A model generated the notes under the pieces. The model worked only from the letters and a program-made list of their open reading frames with translations, was not told where the DNA came from and did not search any database. From assembly GCA_035542155.1 (NCBI GenBank), contig DATKLX010000148.1, positions 1 to 44,933 on the forward strand: a stretch of 44,933 bases of DNA. Direction: 5' to 3'. The translations under genes were made by a program, and so were the position numbers. This document shows positions 1 through 8,088 of the stretch, piece after piece (position 1 is the first letter of the stretch; the number at the start of each line of letters is the position of its first letter). The stretch comes from DATKLX01 sp035542155. GTDB taxonomy: Bacteria; Chloroflexota; Anaerolineae; Anaerolineales; Anaerolineaceae.

Positions 1-222
1 AGTTTGGCTGTACTTGACTTCGGGCAGTTGCAGGAGGACAATGGACATGGCAAGCTCTCCGGTTACTCTGGCGGTCTAGGCAACTACCATAGTACCGCGA
101 GCTTGCTCTTTTTTCAAAACCTACCAGCTTTGGGACAGATATCACTCCACATCTGGCTTGTCAAAGCACAGTACCTGACGCGTTGAGTGAACCGGAAGGG
201 GGTTGGCTGCCATAGAACTGCC

Positions 223-1200
223 TCAGCCTCGCGCTGAATACCAGTCCAGCACCCGTAGGGCGCGCAGCGTGATCCAGCGGCTCGGCCGGCCTTCCCCCTC
301 GTCGATCTCGACCGGCATCTCACCGGGGTAGCGGATCTCGAGCGGCCAGCGGCCTTCGCCGTCGCGTTTGGACGCGACCAGGTCGATCGCCTCTGCCGCG
401 CGCTCGTCTGGAACGGCGCCGGCCCGGCGCAGGTAATCCAGCCCGCGCAGCACGTCGTAATGCCACCAGGTGGGGAAGGCCAGGCGGGTAAAGGCAGGCG
501 CGCCGTCCCCGCTGCGGCCGTCCTTGCGGTCGACCTCAATGGCCGCGCCGGTCGATTTACGGTGGAAAAGGCGCCGCTCGAGGAGGTACTCCTGTCCGCG
601 CAGGCGGGCCCCCGTGACCTCCGGGCGGCCCCCGAAGCGCAGCTCGACCGCGAGCAGGGCCTCCAGCACGCAGATGGTCGTATTGAACGACGAGCGGGTA
701 GACCCATTTTCGGCCTCGCAGTTCCAACCACCGTCGGGAAGCTGCTCGCCGAGCAGCCGGTCGACGATCCCCTGGACGTCCTGGCCGAAGTACGCGCCGG
801 CCGCCCCGACCTGCCCATTGATGCACGGCTCGACCTCGCCGGCGAAGAAGGGGTTGCCCTCAAAATCCGGCCCTCGCCACGCGCCGTCCCAATCCCATCC
901 TCTCCAGCGCACCCGGTCCCGGACCAGTCCCACCGCGCGGCGCGCCTGGTCGCTCGCGGGATCGAGACCCAGATCCCGCAGCAGCATCAGGACGTGCATG
1001 GTAGAGTTCCACCCGCGGTTCCATGCCGCGCCTCCCCATCTCCCGTCGGCCCCCTGAAGAGCGAGCAGACGTGCGCCTATGCCTTCGGTGGCGACCCGCG
1101 AACGCTCGGCCGTGACCTCCTCCATAGGAGCGTGGGTCAGGTCCTGCATCACCTGCCAGCGGATCGAAGGGTCAGAATCGAGCAGGCATTCCAATGGCAT
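223..1200 (-). CDS. Terpenoid-cyclase-like alpha/alpha-toroid protein
   Basis: This 325-residue protein resembles the squalene-cyclase/prenyltransferase alpha-alpha toroid superfamily. It carries repeated QW-like motifs, QGADGRW near residues 49-55 and QLPDGGW near 153-159, with many Trp and Gly residues spaced as in such barrels. It is about half the length of a true squalene-hopene cyclase (about 600 residues), I see no DxDD catalytic motif, and there is no signal peptide. A single-barrel cytoplasmic protein of unknown substrate is therefore more likely than a hopanoid cyclase. The ATG at 1200 is preceded by a weak AAGGA. It stands alone, divergent from the downstream membrane gene. The fold is fairly sure; the function is not known. 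Confidence 0.75.
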   Translation of the reverse strand: MPLECLLDSDPSIRWQVMQDLTHAPMEEVTAERSRVATEGIGARLLALQGADGRWGGAAWNRGWNSTMHVLMLLRDLGLDPASDQARRAVGLVRDRVRWRGWDWDGAWRGPDFEGNPFFAGEVEPCINGQVGAAGAYFGQDVQGIVDRLLGEQLPDGGWNCEAENGSTRSSFNTTICVLEALLAVELRFGGRPEVTGARLRGQEYLLERRLFHRKSTGAAIEVDRKDGRSGDGAPAFTRLAFPTWWHYDVLRGLDYLRRAGAVPDERAAEAIDLVASKRDGEGRWPLEIRYPGEMPVEIDEGEGRPSRWITLRALRVLDWYSARG

Positions 1201-1393
1201 CGTTAAGAATTCCTTCTGTAGTATTTTTATTCATTTTATTATAAAAGTTTGCCCTGAACCGTTGGCTCAGGAAAGCGCGTTTATCCTGGGCAAAAATAAC
1301 CCCTTAATAGCACTTTCGATTCATGACGAACTTTTTCAATCCAGGTATTCTTGGTATTGGAAAAATTGTTTGCAAGAAAGGCTGCCTGAATTC

Positions 1394-1939
1394 ATGATCA
1401 GAAAATCGCGGTGTGTGTCTGGCGATACATCATCCAAACCCAAATCCACTGGTTTTGACCGGTCAGAATTGACCAATTTGAAAAACTACATTATGGGCAG
1501 CTCGGCAGCCATTATCACGGATACGAGCCTGATCGTAGGTATGGGATCGGCCCAGGCGAACAAGGCAGCGCTCCTCAGTGGGTTGCTGACCATCGCCCTG
1601 GCGGATAATATCTCCGATTCTCTTGGAATACAACTGTATAAGGAAAGCGAGGGATGCGGGGAAAGACAATCCTTGCAGGTGACGATGTTGAATTTTCTCT
1701 CCCGCCTGCTGATTTCACTGACTTTTGTTGCGATTGTCTTGATATTTCCCATCCCTCAAGCCATTCTGATTGGGATCGTTTGGGGGTTTTTCTTACTGAT
1801 CTCGATCAGCTATTTGGTCACCAGGAGCAATCATGAGAGCTCTATTTCAGAAATCGCCAGGCATGTCCTGGTCGCGGTCACCGTCATCCTGTTGAGCCGG
1901 GGTGTGGGTTACCTGATCGCTACGTACTTTTCCGGATAG
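1394..1939 (+). CDS. VIT/CCC1-like membrane protein
   Basis: This 181-residue protein resembles VIT1/CCC1-type iron/manganese transporters. The stretch around residues 33-75 (NYIMGSSAAIITDTSLIVG, then a Gly/Ala-rich helix and DNISDSLG) is like the first helices of that family. Hydrophobic segments follow near residues 100-125, 125-145 and 155-178. The frame is open further upstream, but that part is antisense to the cyclase-like gene, so I start at the ATG at 1394; the ribosome site is weak. It would act in the cytoplasmic membrane. Transport of Fe or Mn is inferred from the family only. Confidence 0.6.
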   Translation: MIRKSRCVSGDTSSKPKSTGFDRSELTNLKNYIMGSSAAIITDTSLIVGMGSAQANKAALLSGLLTIALADNISDSLGIQLYKESEGCGERQSLQVTMLNFLSRLLISLTFVAIVLIFPIPQAILIGIVWGFFLLISISYLVTRSNHESSISEIARHVLVAVTVILLSRGVGYLIATYFSG

Positions 1940-1979
1940 CCTGCTAATGATTTTCAAAATGTTGGTATGATTCTTCTGG

Positions 1980-2690
1980 GTGAAAAAAGCTACTTTTCGT
2001 TTTCACGCTGAACTGAACCGCCTGTTCCCCGAAAGACGGCGGGAGCAAGATTTCCCTTACACGTTCGAACGGGACCTAACCATCAAGCACGGCGCTGAAT
2101 CGCTGGGCGTTCCGCACACAGAAATCGGGGTGGTCCTGGTCAATGGCTCGCCGGCCGGGCTGTCGGATCTCCTCCAGGATGGGGACCGGGTCGATGTGTA
2201 TCCCCACGAGCCAAGCGCCGGCGGTCTGGACGCGGCCCGCTTTGTGGTCGACGTTAACCTGGGGAAGCTGGCGACCTATCTGCGCATGTTGGGCTTCGAT
2301 GTAGCCTATCTGCTGGATGCGGACGACGATACGCTGGCCAGGATCGCGCAGCAGGAAGATCGCATCCTGCTGACCCGCGACCGCGGCCTGCTCAAGCGAA
2401 AAATGGTGGAGAAGGGCTATTGCGTGGTAATCGACCGCCCGGCGGCGCAGGTCCGCGACGTGCTGGATCATTTCCACCTGGCCGGCCAGGCGCGGCCCTT
2501 CCAGCGCTGCCTGAGCTGCAATGGCCTGCTCGAACCCGTCTCGCGCGACGAGGTCGTCGACCGGCTCCCCACGGACACGCGCCGCTATTTCAACGAGTTC
2601 TGGCTGTGTCACTCGTGCGGCAAGATCTACTGGAAGGGCTCGCACTACGAGCGCATGCGGAGATTCGTGCGCCGGGTGCTCAATGATTAG
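1980..2690 (+). CDS. Mut7-C RNase-like protein with ubiquitin-like N-terminus
   Basis: This 236-residue protein has the architecture of the Mut7-C family. An N-terminal beta-grasp (ubiquitin/MoaD-like) region spans about residues 1-78 and ends in a DGDRVDVYPHEPSAGG-type segment. A PIN-like nuclease domain follows, with acidic residues D91 and D134 (in LLTRDRGLL). A zinc ribbon is formed by CLSC (177-180) and CHSC (210-213). The family is thought to be RNases, and the substrate is unknown. Translation starts at GTG 1980. A TATGAT box at 1966-1971 lies only 8 nt upstream, so the mRNA may be nearly leaderless. It converges on the cytochrome gene with a 1-nt gap. Confidence 0.85.
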   Translation: MKKATFRFHAELNRLFPERRREQDFPYTFERDLTIKHGAESLGVPHTEIGVVLVNGSPAGLSDLLQDGDRVDVYPHEPSAGGLDAARFVVDVNLGKLATYLRMLGFDVAYLLDADDDTLARIAQQEDRILLTRDRGLLKRKMVEKGYCVVIDRPAAQVRDVLDHFHLAGQARPFQRCLSCNGLLEPVSRDEVVDRLPTDTRRYFNEFWLCHSCGKIYWKGSHYERMRRFVRRVLND

Positions 2691-2691
2691 C

Positions 2692-3657
2692 TCACTTCAC
2701 TGCCGTCGTCAGGTAGGCGTGTATGGCGGCCAGCTCCACGTCGTCCATGCGGCCGATGTTCTTCCAGGGCATTTGAGAAGCCAGGGTGTGCCCGCTAGGA
2801 TCCACGCCGGTGCGCATCGCGGTGACGAACTGCTCCTGGGTCCAGCCCTTGACCATCAGCAGGCTCGGGCCCTTGGGACCCAGCGAGTTGGGGTCAGCGC
2901 CTCTTAATTGCTCCCCATGGCAGCCCCGGCAGTCCTGGTAGCTCAGAATATAGGCCCCATACTCGGCGGTCGGCCCTTTGGGTGGAGCAGTGATCACTGC
3001 AGTGCCCGGCGGCTCCCCCGCTGGGATCAGGCCGGCTCCCCCAAAGATCAGGCCCAGCAGGCTCGGCTGATCGGGAGGAGTCTGCGTCCGGTTTTCAACC
3101 GCCGGCTGGCTGCGGATAAAGGCGACCAGGGCCAGGGTATCTTCGTCGCTGAGATGCCGGCCGTTGGCGATCGACATAGCGAACAGCTTTTTCCCATCCC
3201 GGTCGATCCCATTGCGGATCGTGCGGAAGATCTGGCCATCCGTCCAGTCCTTGAGCGGCCCGGCCGGGGTCAGGTTAGCGGAGACAAAAGAGCCAATCGG
3301 CACCGGGGAATCCTTCCCAAGATCGACGCCGCCAACCAGCGGCAGATCGTTGGTAGGCGAATGACAGCTCGCGCAGAAGGCGTTGGCCAGGTGCTCGCCG
3401 CGTTTGATCTGCTCGGGCGTGGCGTTGGCCACGCTCACCTCCGGCGCTGGCGCCGCTGCGGGGGGGATATACACCTTTGCCAGCCCGACGATAGCCAGGA
3501 CCGCGATGGCGGAGACCAGCAGCGCCAGCAGGCCGCTGAGCACCACGCCGATCCATTTGAAAACCGAGTTCCTGGCGCGCGCGACGCGCGCGACCAGAAA
3601 GATCAAACCCACTGCCACCAGAAGAATCAACAGACAGCCCAGTATATTGCCGATCAC
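2692..3657 (-). CDS. Membrane-anchored dihaem cytochrome c
   Basis: This protein of about 321 residues has two N-terminal membrane helices (about 5-25 and 35-60), an Ala/Pro-rich linker and two c-type haem domains. The haem sites are CASCH (95-99) and CRGCH (243-247). Candidate Met ligands lie in LFAMS after the first and QMPWK after the second. It should face the outside of the membrane and pass electrons in a respiratory or photosynthesis-like chain; partners are not encoded nearby. I chose GTG at 3657 because AGGAGG sits 5 nt ahead of it. The frame is open 40 codons further upstream but without a ribosome site. Confidence 0.85.
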   Translation of the reverse strand: MIGNILGCLLILLVAVGLIFLVARVARARNSVFKWIGVVLSGLLALLVSAIAVLAIVGLAKVYIPPAAAPAPEVSVANATPEQIKRGEHLANAFCASCHSPTNDLPLVGGVDLGKDSPVPIGSFVSANLTPAGPLKDWTDGQIFRTIRNGIDRDGKKLFAMSIANGRHLSDEDTLALVAFIRSQPAVENRTQTPPDQPSLLGLIFGGAGLIPAGEPPGTAVITAPPKGPTAEYGAYILSYQDCRGCHGEQLRGADPNSLGPKGPSLLMVKGWTQEQFVTAMRTGVDPSGHTLASQMPWKNIGRMDDVELAAIHAYLTTAVK

Positions 3658-3859
3658 ATTCACCTCCTGCAACTTGCTCTCTATGCTTAATCTTGCATGA
3701 TAGGTTTCTATACGTCGGGGGCAGAAATTCAGATCACAGACCCCCTGACCTAAAATAGTGTACAAATATTGTAGCAAATATCAGTATAATGACAACTGCT
3801 CGTAATTGCAAGTACGAAGATCCAACAAAATATTTAATACGAATTTTCCCCGTTATTGA

Positions 3860-4285
3860 TCAGCGCTGTTTGGGCCCACCTTCCCGGGTGTTGCAGCGGT
3901 CTCTGGCATTGGCGATAAAACTCTCTGCGGGCGCCCCATCGACACCCTTGAAAAGCTGATGGGCGGCTTCTGGAGCTCTATCTCCTCCACCTCTACCGGA
4001 AGCAAGCGCTCAGCGCTTGACCAGGCCCGGATGCAGCTCCTGCAGCAGCTCCTGGCGGCTGAGCTGAACGCATCGGCGTTTGGCAGTGTGCCCATCAGCG
4101 GTTCTTTCGCAGCTTGGGAGTCTGCCTACTGCGGCACCAATCAAAATAATATCAAGACGGCCCAGCAGCAAGCCGCGTCCTTCAACATTCAGGGTGACAG
4201 CAGCACCTTCACGCCCGGCACCTCCGCCGACAGCAAGAACGCCCGGGCCATTGCAAATTACAAATTCTGGGACGTACTACCATAA
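3860..4285 (+). pseudogene. C-terminal remnant of a large secreted/surface protein
   Basis: An open frame of 142 codons begins right after a TGA at 3857-3859 and has no convincing start; the first ATG is 33 codons in. The text has natural composition and looks like the far C-terminus of a repeat-rich surface protein. It has an amphipathic stretch (ALDQARMQLLQQLLAAELN) followed by Ser/Thr/Gly/Asn-rich sequence ending in WDVLP. The upstream 80 bp are AT-rich. I read it as a 5'-truncated relic. The parent family is not recognised with certainty. Confidence 0.5.
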
Positions 4286-4314
4286 GGAGGGAATTCACGA
4301 ACCCCTGATCTTTG

Positions 4315-4341
4315 GGAGAGCCGGGTCAATCCCGGCTCTCC
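4315..4341. terminator. Strong hairpin between converging frames
   Basis: A perfect 11-bp stem (GGAGAGCCGGG / CCCGGCTCTCC) with a TCAAT loop is followed on the plus strand by TTCTT. It overlaps the stop codon of the flavoprotein gene (4326-4328) and follows the surface-protein remnant, so it may terminate transcription from both sides. The T-tract is short. Confidence 0.6.
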
Positions 4342-5444
4342 TTCTTGATCTCCCGCGCCAGCCTCTGCGAGGCCAGGTTGGATTCGTAGAGGAGGCCGCG
4401 CACTGATTCGAAGAAGCCCATGAAAAAAAGGCCCGCGCAGGCGGTCGGCGCGCCGGAAGGGGAAAGAGGGATGCCGCCGGAATCGACCAGACCGGCGGGC
4501 TCGAGCAGCTCTTCCAGGCCGCTGCGGAAGCCGGTGGCGAAGATCACCGCGTCGAAAGGCTCCTCGTGCCCATCGATGTACGCCACGCCCTTTTGGGTAA
4601 AGGCGCTCACCCCTGGACGGATACTGACCTTGCCTGCCTTGAGCGCGGGGGCGAAGCCGACGTCGATTGCCGGGGTGCGGCGGGAGGCAAACGGCTGCCA
4701 GACCGGGGTGGGCAACCCAAACTGGCCGAGGTCCCCCAAGGCCCAGCGGGAAAGCGTGCGGCCAATCGGGTCGCTGATGGAGGGGGGAAGCGGATTCATG
4801 GCGATGGCAAACGCCTGGGCCGGGATCCCCAGCAGGTCGCGCGGGACGACCGGCGGCGCGGTGCGCATGCTGATCGCTGCCAGGGCGGCGCCTTGCTCGG
4901 CCAGGTCGACCGCGATCTCCATGCCGCTGTTGCCCGCCCCGATCACCAGGACGCGCCGGTTCCGGAAGGCGCGCCCGCTGCGGTAGCGCGCCGAGTGCAG
5001 CGTTACGCCGCGGTACGTCGCCAGGCCGGGCCAATCGGGGTAGACCGGCCGGTTGAACTGGCCGGTGGCGATCACCACCATACGCGCGGTCCAGGTCTCG
5101 GAATCGGTCTCCAAAGCCCAGCCGGTGGGCGCCTGGCGGACGCGGGTAACGAGCGTGCGCGGGACGACGTTCAGGGCAAAGTGGGCAGCGTACTCGCGCA
5201 GGTATTGGGCGTACTGGTCTTTGGACAGGTACTGTGGATAGCTGCGCGGGATGGGGAAATGCGCCAGGCCGGAGTAAGCGCGCACGGTGTGCAGGTGGAG
5301 GCGGTCGTAGCGCTGCTCCCACGACTGGCCGACCCGCTCGCTCCAGTCCAGTATGACAGAGTCCAACCCGATCTGCTTCAAAGCGCCGGCGGTGGTCAAC
5401 CCTGCCGGCCCGCCGCCGACGATCAGGATGGGGGCTGCTGGCAT
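4326..5444 (-). CDS. FAD/NAD(P)H flavoprotein monooxygenase (FMO-like)
   Basis: This 372-residue two-dinucleotide-domain flavoprotein has an N-terminal FAD site GGGPAG (10-15) and a second Rossmann motif GAGNSG (169-174). A class B flavin-monooxygenase fingerprint lies between them, YRGVTLHSARY (144-154, matching FxGxxxHxxxY with Tyr for Phe). A C-terminal FATGF motif completes the fold. It probably oxygenates or oxidises a small substrate with NADPH; the substrate is unknown. The length is normal for YUCCA/CzcO-like FMOs. ATG 5444 has AGGAAG about 10 nt ahead. It is monocistronic, with the stop inside a terminator hairpin. Confidence 0.85.
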   Translation of the reverse strand: MPAAPILIVGGGPAGLTTAGALKQIGLDSVILDWSERVGQSWEQRYDRLHLHTVRAYSGLAHFPIPRSYPQYLSKDQYAQYLREYAAHFALNVVPRTLVTRVRQAPTGWALETDSETWTARMVVIATGQFNRPVYPDWPGLATYRGVTLHSARYRSGRAFRNRRVLVIGAGNSGMEIAVDLAEQGAALAAISMRTAPPVVPRDLLGIPAQAFAIAMNPLPPSISDPIGRTLSRWALGDLGQFGLPTPVWQPFASRRTPAIDVGFAPALKAGKVSIRPGVSAFTQKGVAYIDGHEEPFDAVIFATGFRSGLEELLEPAGLVDSGGIPLSPSGAPTACAGLFFMGFFESVRGLLYESNLASQRLAREIKKESRD

Positions 5445-5610
5445 GAGTAAATGACTTCCTGAAACCCGTTCCCAAGCGTCGAATGCACTTTCATGGCAGC
5501 GCCAATAATCTTGCGGGTCAACTGCGAGTGTTTATAATCTTTTTCGGTCATAAATATTATCATTATATATGAGCTCCATCAGCGTATATCTGCGGTTCTG
5601 ACCCTGCCCG

Positions 5611-5622
5611 TATAATAGTCCT
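5611..5622 (+). promoter_or_regulatory. TATAAT box giving a leaderless start
   Basis: A consensus TATAAT at 5611-5616 is followed by six bases and then the GTG start at 5623, so transcription would begin at or next to the start codon. There is no ribosome site and no good -35 hexamer. Confidence 0.55.
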
Positions 5623-6366
5623 GTGACCAGACCAGCCGACCTGCTTGGCTTCGTTTTCGATAGCAAGCCGCACCGTCTCTCCGGCGATTTGCTGCGCCGG
5701 ATGGAATCATCGCCGCGCTTCACCGCCTTCGTCGAGACCTATCGTGAGAAAATCCGCAAGAAGATCCGGGTGGCCAGGGACTCGGAAAGCGCGCTTGACC
5801 TGCGCTCCGAACTGGAGGTAGCTTCCTGCCTGCTGCAAGATCGCCGCCTGGCGGTAGCCTACGAGCCCTACGCCAGCGCGAAACGGCGCGGCCCTGATTT
5901 TGGGGTCGCCTACCGGGTCAATACGGTCTTCAATATCGAGGTAGCCCGTATGCGCGCAGGGGAAGGCGAGCCCGGCGGGAGCGATCCGCCCGGTCCAGGC
6001 CCGCGGCGCAGAGAAGAGCGCGTCGTGCGCATCCTGCTGGCCAAGCTGGGCCAGATGCAGCCGGGGATGGCCAACCTGCTGGTCATCCACACCCGGGAAG
6101 AGCTGGCAAAATCGATTGATCTGGGCGAGACAATGCGGGCGCTCAAGCTGCGGGTGGAGGGGAAAGACCCGGTTTTTTTCGCAGCCAGCGGCTACGCCAG
6201 CCCGGCGGCGTTCTACAAGGATTTCCTTCACTTAAGTGGAATTTTGTTCTGGGTGCCGGGCGCCCTCCCCTGGGCAAACCGGCAGGCCAGGCCGTTGCTG
6301 GACGAAAAGGTGCTGCGGCTGGTCAGCTCGCTGGCGGGCGCTGGCAGCGCAATCGAAAAACTGTGA
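5623..6366 (+). CDS. Unknown protein with PD-(D/E)xK-like motif
   Basis: I do not recognise this 247-residue protein as a named family. A Lys/Arg-rich N-terminal region (residues 38-52) is followed by a pattern like a nuclease-fold core. That core has a Glu-containing helix (SELEVASCL, 62-70), GPDFGV (90-95) and, after a short spacer, FNIEVARM (103-110). This resembles the E...PD...(E)xK series of PD-(D/E)xK enzymes, with Ala/Arg where the Lys is expected, so activity is doubtful. It is soluble with no signal peptide. The GTG start at 5623 is 6 nt after a TATAAT box. It precedes the methyltransferase by 45 nt. Confidence 0.7.
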   Translation: MTRPADLLGFVFDSKPHRLSGDLLRRMESSPRFTAFVETYREKIRKKIRVARDSESALDLRSELEVASCLLQDRRLAVAYEPYASAKRRGPDFGVAYRVNTVFNIEVARMRAGEGEPGGSDPPGPGPRRREERVVRILLAKLGQMQPGMANLLVIHTREELAKSIDLGETMRALKLRVEGKDPVFFAASGYASPAAFYKDFLHLSGILFWVPGALPWANRQARPLLDEKVLRLVSSLAGAGSAIEKL

Positions 6367-6411
6367 TCTGGTGAAAATAGGTATCGACGAAGATTAAGGA
6401 GGGATCATAAA

Positions 6412-7434
6412 ATGAAACTCTCGACTCTCAAAGACATGCTCGTTACCGGGCAGTTTTCGCTGCTGCTGGGGCTGCGGAATCCCACTCGCCAGTATTACCG
6501 GTCCACCTTTCTGGCCGCCGCCTTAAGGGAAGGGCTGCTTTCATTCCTGAGAGAACAGCCGGCTACCCTGGAACAAATCCACCAACGGTTGATCGGGCCG
6601 GGGACCGGCGTCTCCCGAGAAAGACTCCAGGCATGGCTCGACCTGGGGGTGATGTTGGGTGAGCTGCGCCTGACCGCGGATCGCTGCTATACGCTGGGCA
6701 GCCGGACCGCGCGGCAACTGGCGCAGCCTTCCAACGACCCGGCCGCGGCGCTCTTCGAGGAAGTTTGCACGCTGCACCACGACCTGATCACCCAGACGCC
6801 TTCACGCCTTCGCGAGGGACGCCTGTTCCAGCTGGCCGATACGCCGGGCGAGCTGATCGCGCGCTCCTCCCGCATTCTGGAATCTTACATCTTCGAGATC
6901 ATGGACGAAATCGTCCCGCAGGCCGGAGCAATCCGGCTGTTGGAGATCGGCTGCGGCTCGGGGGTCTACATCCGCCGCGCCTGCCAGCGCAACCCGGAGC
7001 TGAGCGCGGTGGGGCTCGAGCTGCAGGACGAGGTGGCTGAGTTCGCGCGCCAGAACCTGCGCGCCTGGGGGCTGGCGGAGCGCGTCCGGGTGGAGTGCGC
7101 CGACGTCCGCAATTTCGCCAGCCCGGAGCCTTTCGACTTAATCACTCTGCACAACAACATCTATTACTTCCCGGTTATGGAGCGGCTGGACCTGCTGTGT
7201 AAGCTGGGCAGCTTCCTCAACCCCGGCGGCCGGCTGGTTGTCACCACTGCCTGCCAGGGCTCCCCGTCCACGCAGGCGCTCCACTTGTGGGGCTTGATGA
7301 CCGAGGGTATGGGGCCGCTGCCACGGGCGGAGGAGCTGCGCCGGTTGATCGTCCAGGCAGAGTTCCGCGACATACGCCAGACCGCGCTGCAGCCGGGGGA
7401 GAACTTTTTCGCCTTCGTTGGAAAGAAAGAATGA
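6412..7434 (+). CDS. SAM-dependent methyltransferase, class I
   Basis: This 340-residue protein has an N-terminal helical, winged-helix-like region (about 25-105), as in O-methyltransferase dimerisation domains. A Rossmann methyltransferase domain follows, with motif I LLEIGCGSG (176-184), an acidic residue after strand 2 (GLELQDE), a motif with ADV, and a motif IV-like DLITLHNNIYYF. A late strand GGRLVVTTAC is also visible. It methylates an unknown small molecule. The start ATG is well supported by AAGGAGGG about 7 nt upstream. It may be cotranscribed with the gene before it. Confidence 0.85.
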   Translation: MKLSTLKDMLVTGQFSLLLGLRNPTRQYYRSTFLAAALREGLLSFLREQPATLEQIHQRLIGPGTGVSRERLQAWLDLGVMLGELRLTADRCYTLGSRTARQLAQPSNDPAAALFEEVCTLHHDLITQTPSRLREGRLFQLADTPGELIARSSRILESYIFEIMDEIVPQAGAIRLLEIGCGSGVYIRRACQRNPELSAVGLELQDEVAEFARQNLRAWGLAERVRVECADVRNFASPEPFDLITLHNNIYYFPVMERLDLLCKLGSFLNPGGRLVVTTACQGSPSTQALHLWGLMTEGMGPLPRAEELRRLIVQAEFRDIRQTALQPGENFFAFVGKKE

Positions 7435-7440
7435 GGCCCT

Positions 7441-7932
7441 TCAGCCGTCGATGACCTTGCCGTTTAGAAAATGCCGGGCGGTGAGTGGCATCCCGCCGGT
7501 GAGCGCCTTTTCGGTAAAACACATGCGGTGCGCTAGGCGGAGCAGCTCGCGCATCTGATCTTCTGGAGCATCCGCTTCGAGGGAAATCTCAATCTCAAAC
7601 CCGTCGGCAAAGCCTTCCGCGTCCCCACGGAGAACAGAACCTTGCTCATGGAAATGGGCGGTCACCTTGATCCGCTCGTTTCTCACGATGATGCGTTTTT
7701 TGGCCGCAACCTGCGACACATGGGAGGACAGTCAAAGGGCGATCCCGGCGGTGAAATAGGTCAAGGGGGTTGGGGCGGTACCCTCTCCGCCGGGCATGTA
7801 GCTGCCCTCGTCGCTGACGAAGGCAAACAGGCGTCCGGTCTCGGGCTGGCCGGCGATCACCTGCTTGCGCCATTTTTCGATGGTGGTTGCCTCGGCAGTG
7901 ACGAGGATGTCCCGGTACTCATGATCGGTCAT
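7441..7932 (-). CDS. OsmC-family peroxiredoxin-like protein, probable selenoprotein (in-frame TGA, codon 67)
   Basis: Two pieces of one OsmC/YhfA-type protein lie in the same frame, separated only by TGA at 7734-7732. The first piece (residues 1-66) ends with GEGTAPTPLTYFTAGIAL. The second goes on with LSSHVSQVAAKKR and reaches LAHRMCFTEKAL. The TGA falls where the family has its reactive Cys at the start of the long central helix. The second conserved Cys is kept at residue 138, a spacing of 71, close to the 66 of E. coli OsmC. A SECIS-like hairpin follows. Reading TGA as Sec gives 163 residues, a usual family length, and the role would be thiol-dependent reduction of organic hydroperoxides. 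The start ATG 7932 has AGGAG 7 nt ahead. A nonsense mutation, a sequencing error, or re-initiation at GTG 7719 cannot be excluded. Confidence 0.8.
7703..7717 (-). promoter_or_regulatory. Putative bacterial SECIS hairpin
   Basis: In the mRNA, GUCGCA pairs with UGCGGC (six pairs including one U-G) around a GGU loop. The stem starts 15 nt after the UGA and the loop occupies nt 21-23. Position, A-GGU-U apex and size are close to the E. coli fdhF element as I remember it, where the loop lies about 18-23 nt after UGA. Confidence 0.65.
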
Positions 7933-8075
7933 GGGGTGTCTCCTAAAGGGGTTTATGGTCTGAGAGTATTAAAGCACAGATTGACCTGACCAAAGACCCG
8001 CGCCGTCTCCGCAATCGGCAACGAACTGCTTCGTGGTTCAGCTTTTTCTGGCCCATTCTTGCTGGAAATTCATGG

Positions 8076-8088
8076 TAGACTACACAAA
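8076..8088 (+). promoter_or_regulatory. -10-like TAGACT close to the MerR start
   Basis: TAGACT at 8076-8081 lies 7 nt before the ATG at 8089, and no Shine-Dalgarno sequence is seen. This fits a leaderless or nearly leaderless transcript, but the box is not a perfect consensus. Confidence 0.35.

Noticed and set aside
1..222. 60-codon frame at 4-186
   Set aside because: It has no start context and its sequence lacks any recognisable feature; I see nothing supportable in this stretch.
460..1206. Long plus-strand open frames across the cyclase-like gene
   Set aside because: They are antisense shadows: the minus-strand product has clear repeat motifs, while these have shuffled, Arg/Pro/Ala-rich text.
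7441..7719. Separate 92-residue gene starting at GTG 7719
   Set aside because: It has no Shine-Dalgarno sequence at the right place and begins inside the central helix of the OsmC fold. Reading through TGA explains both halves better.
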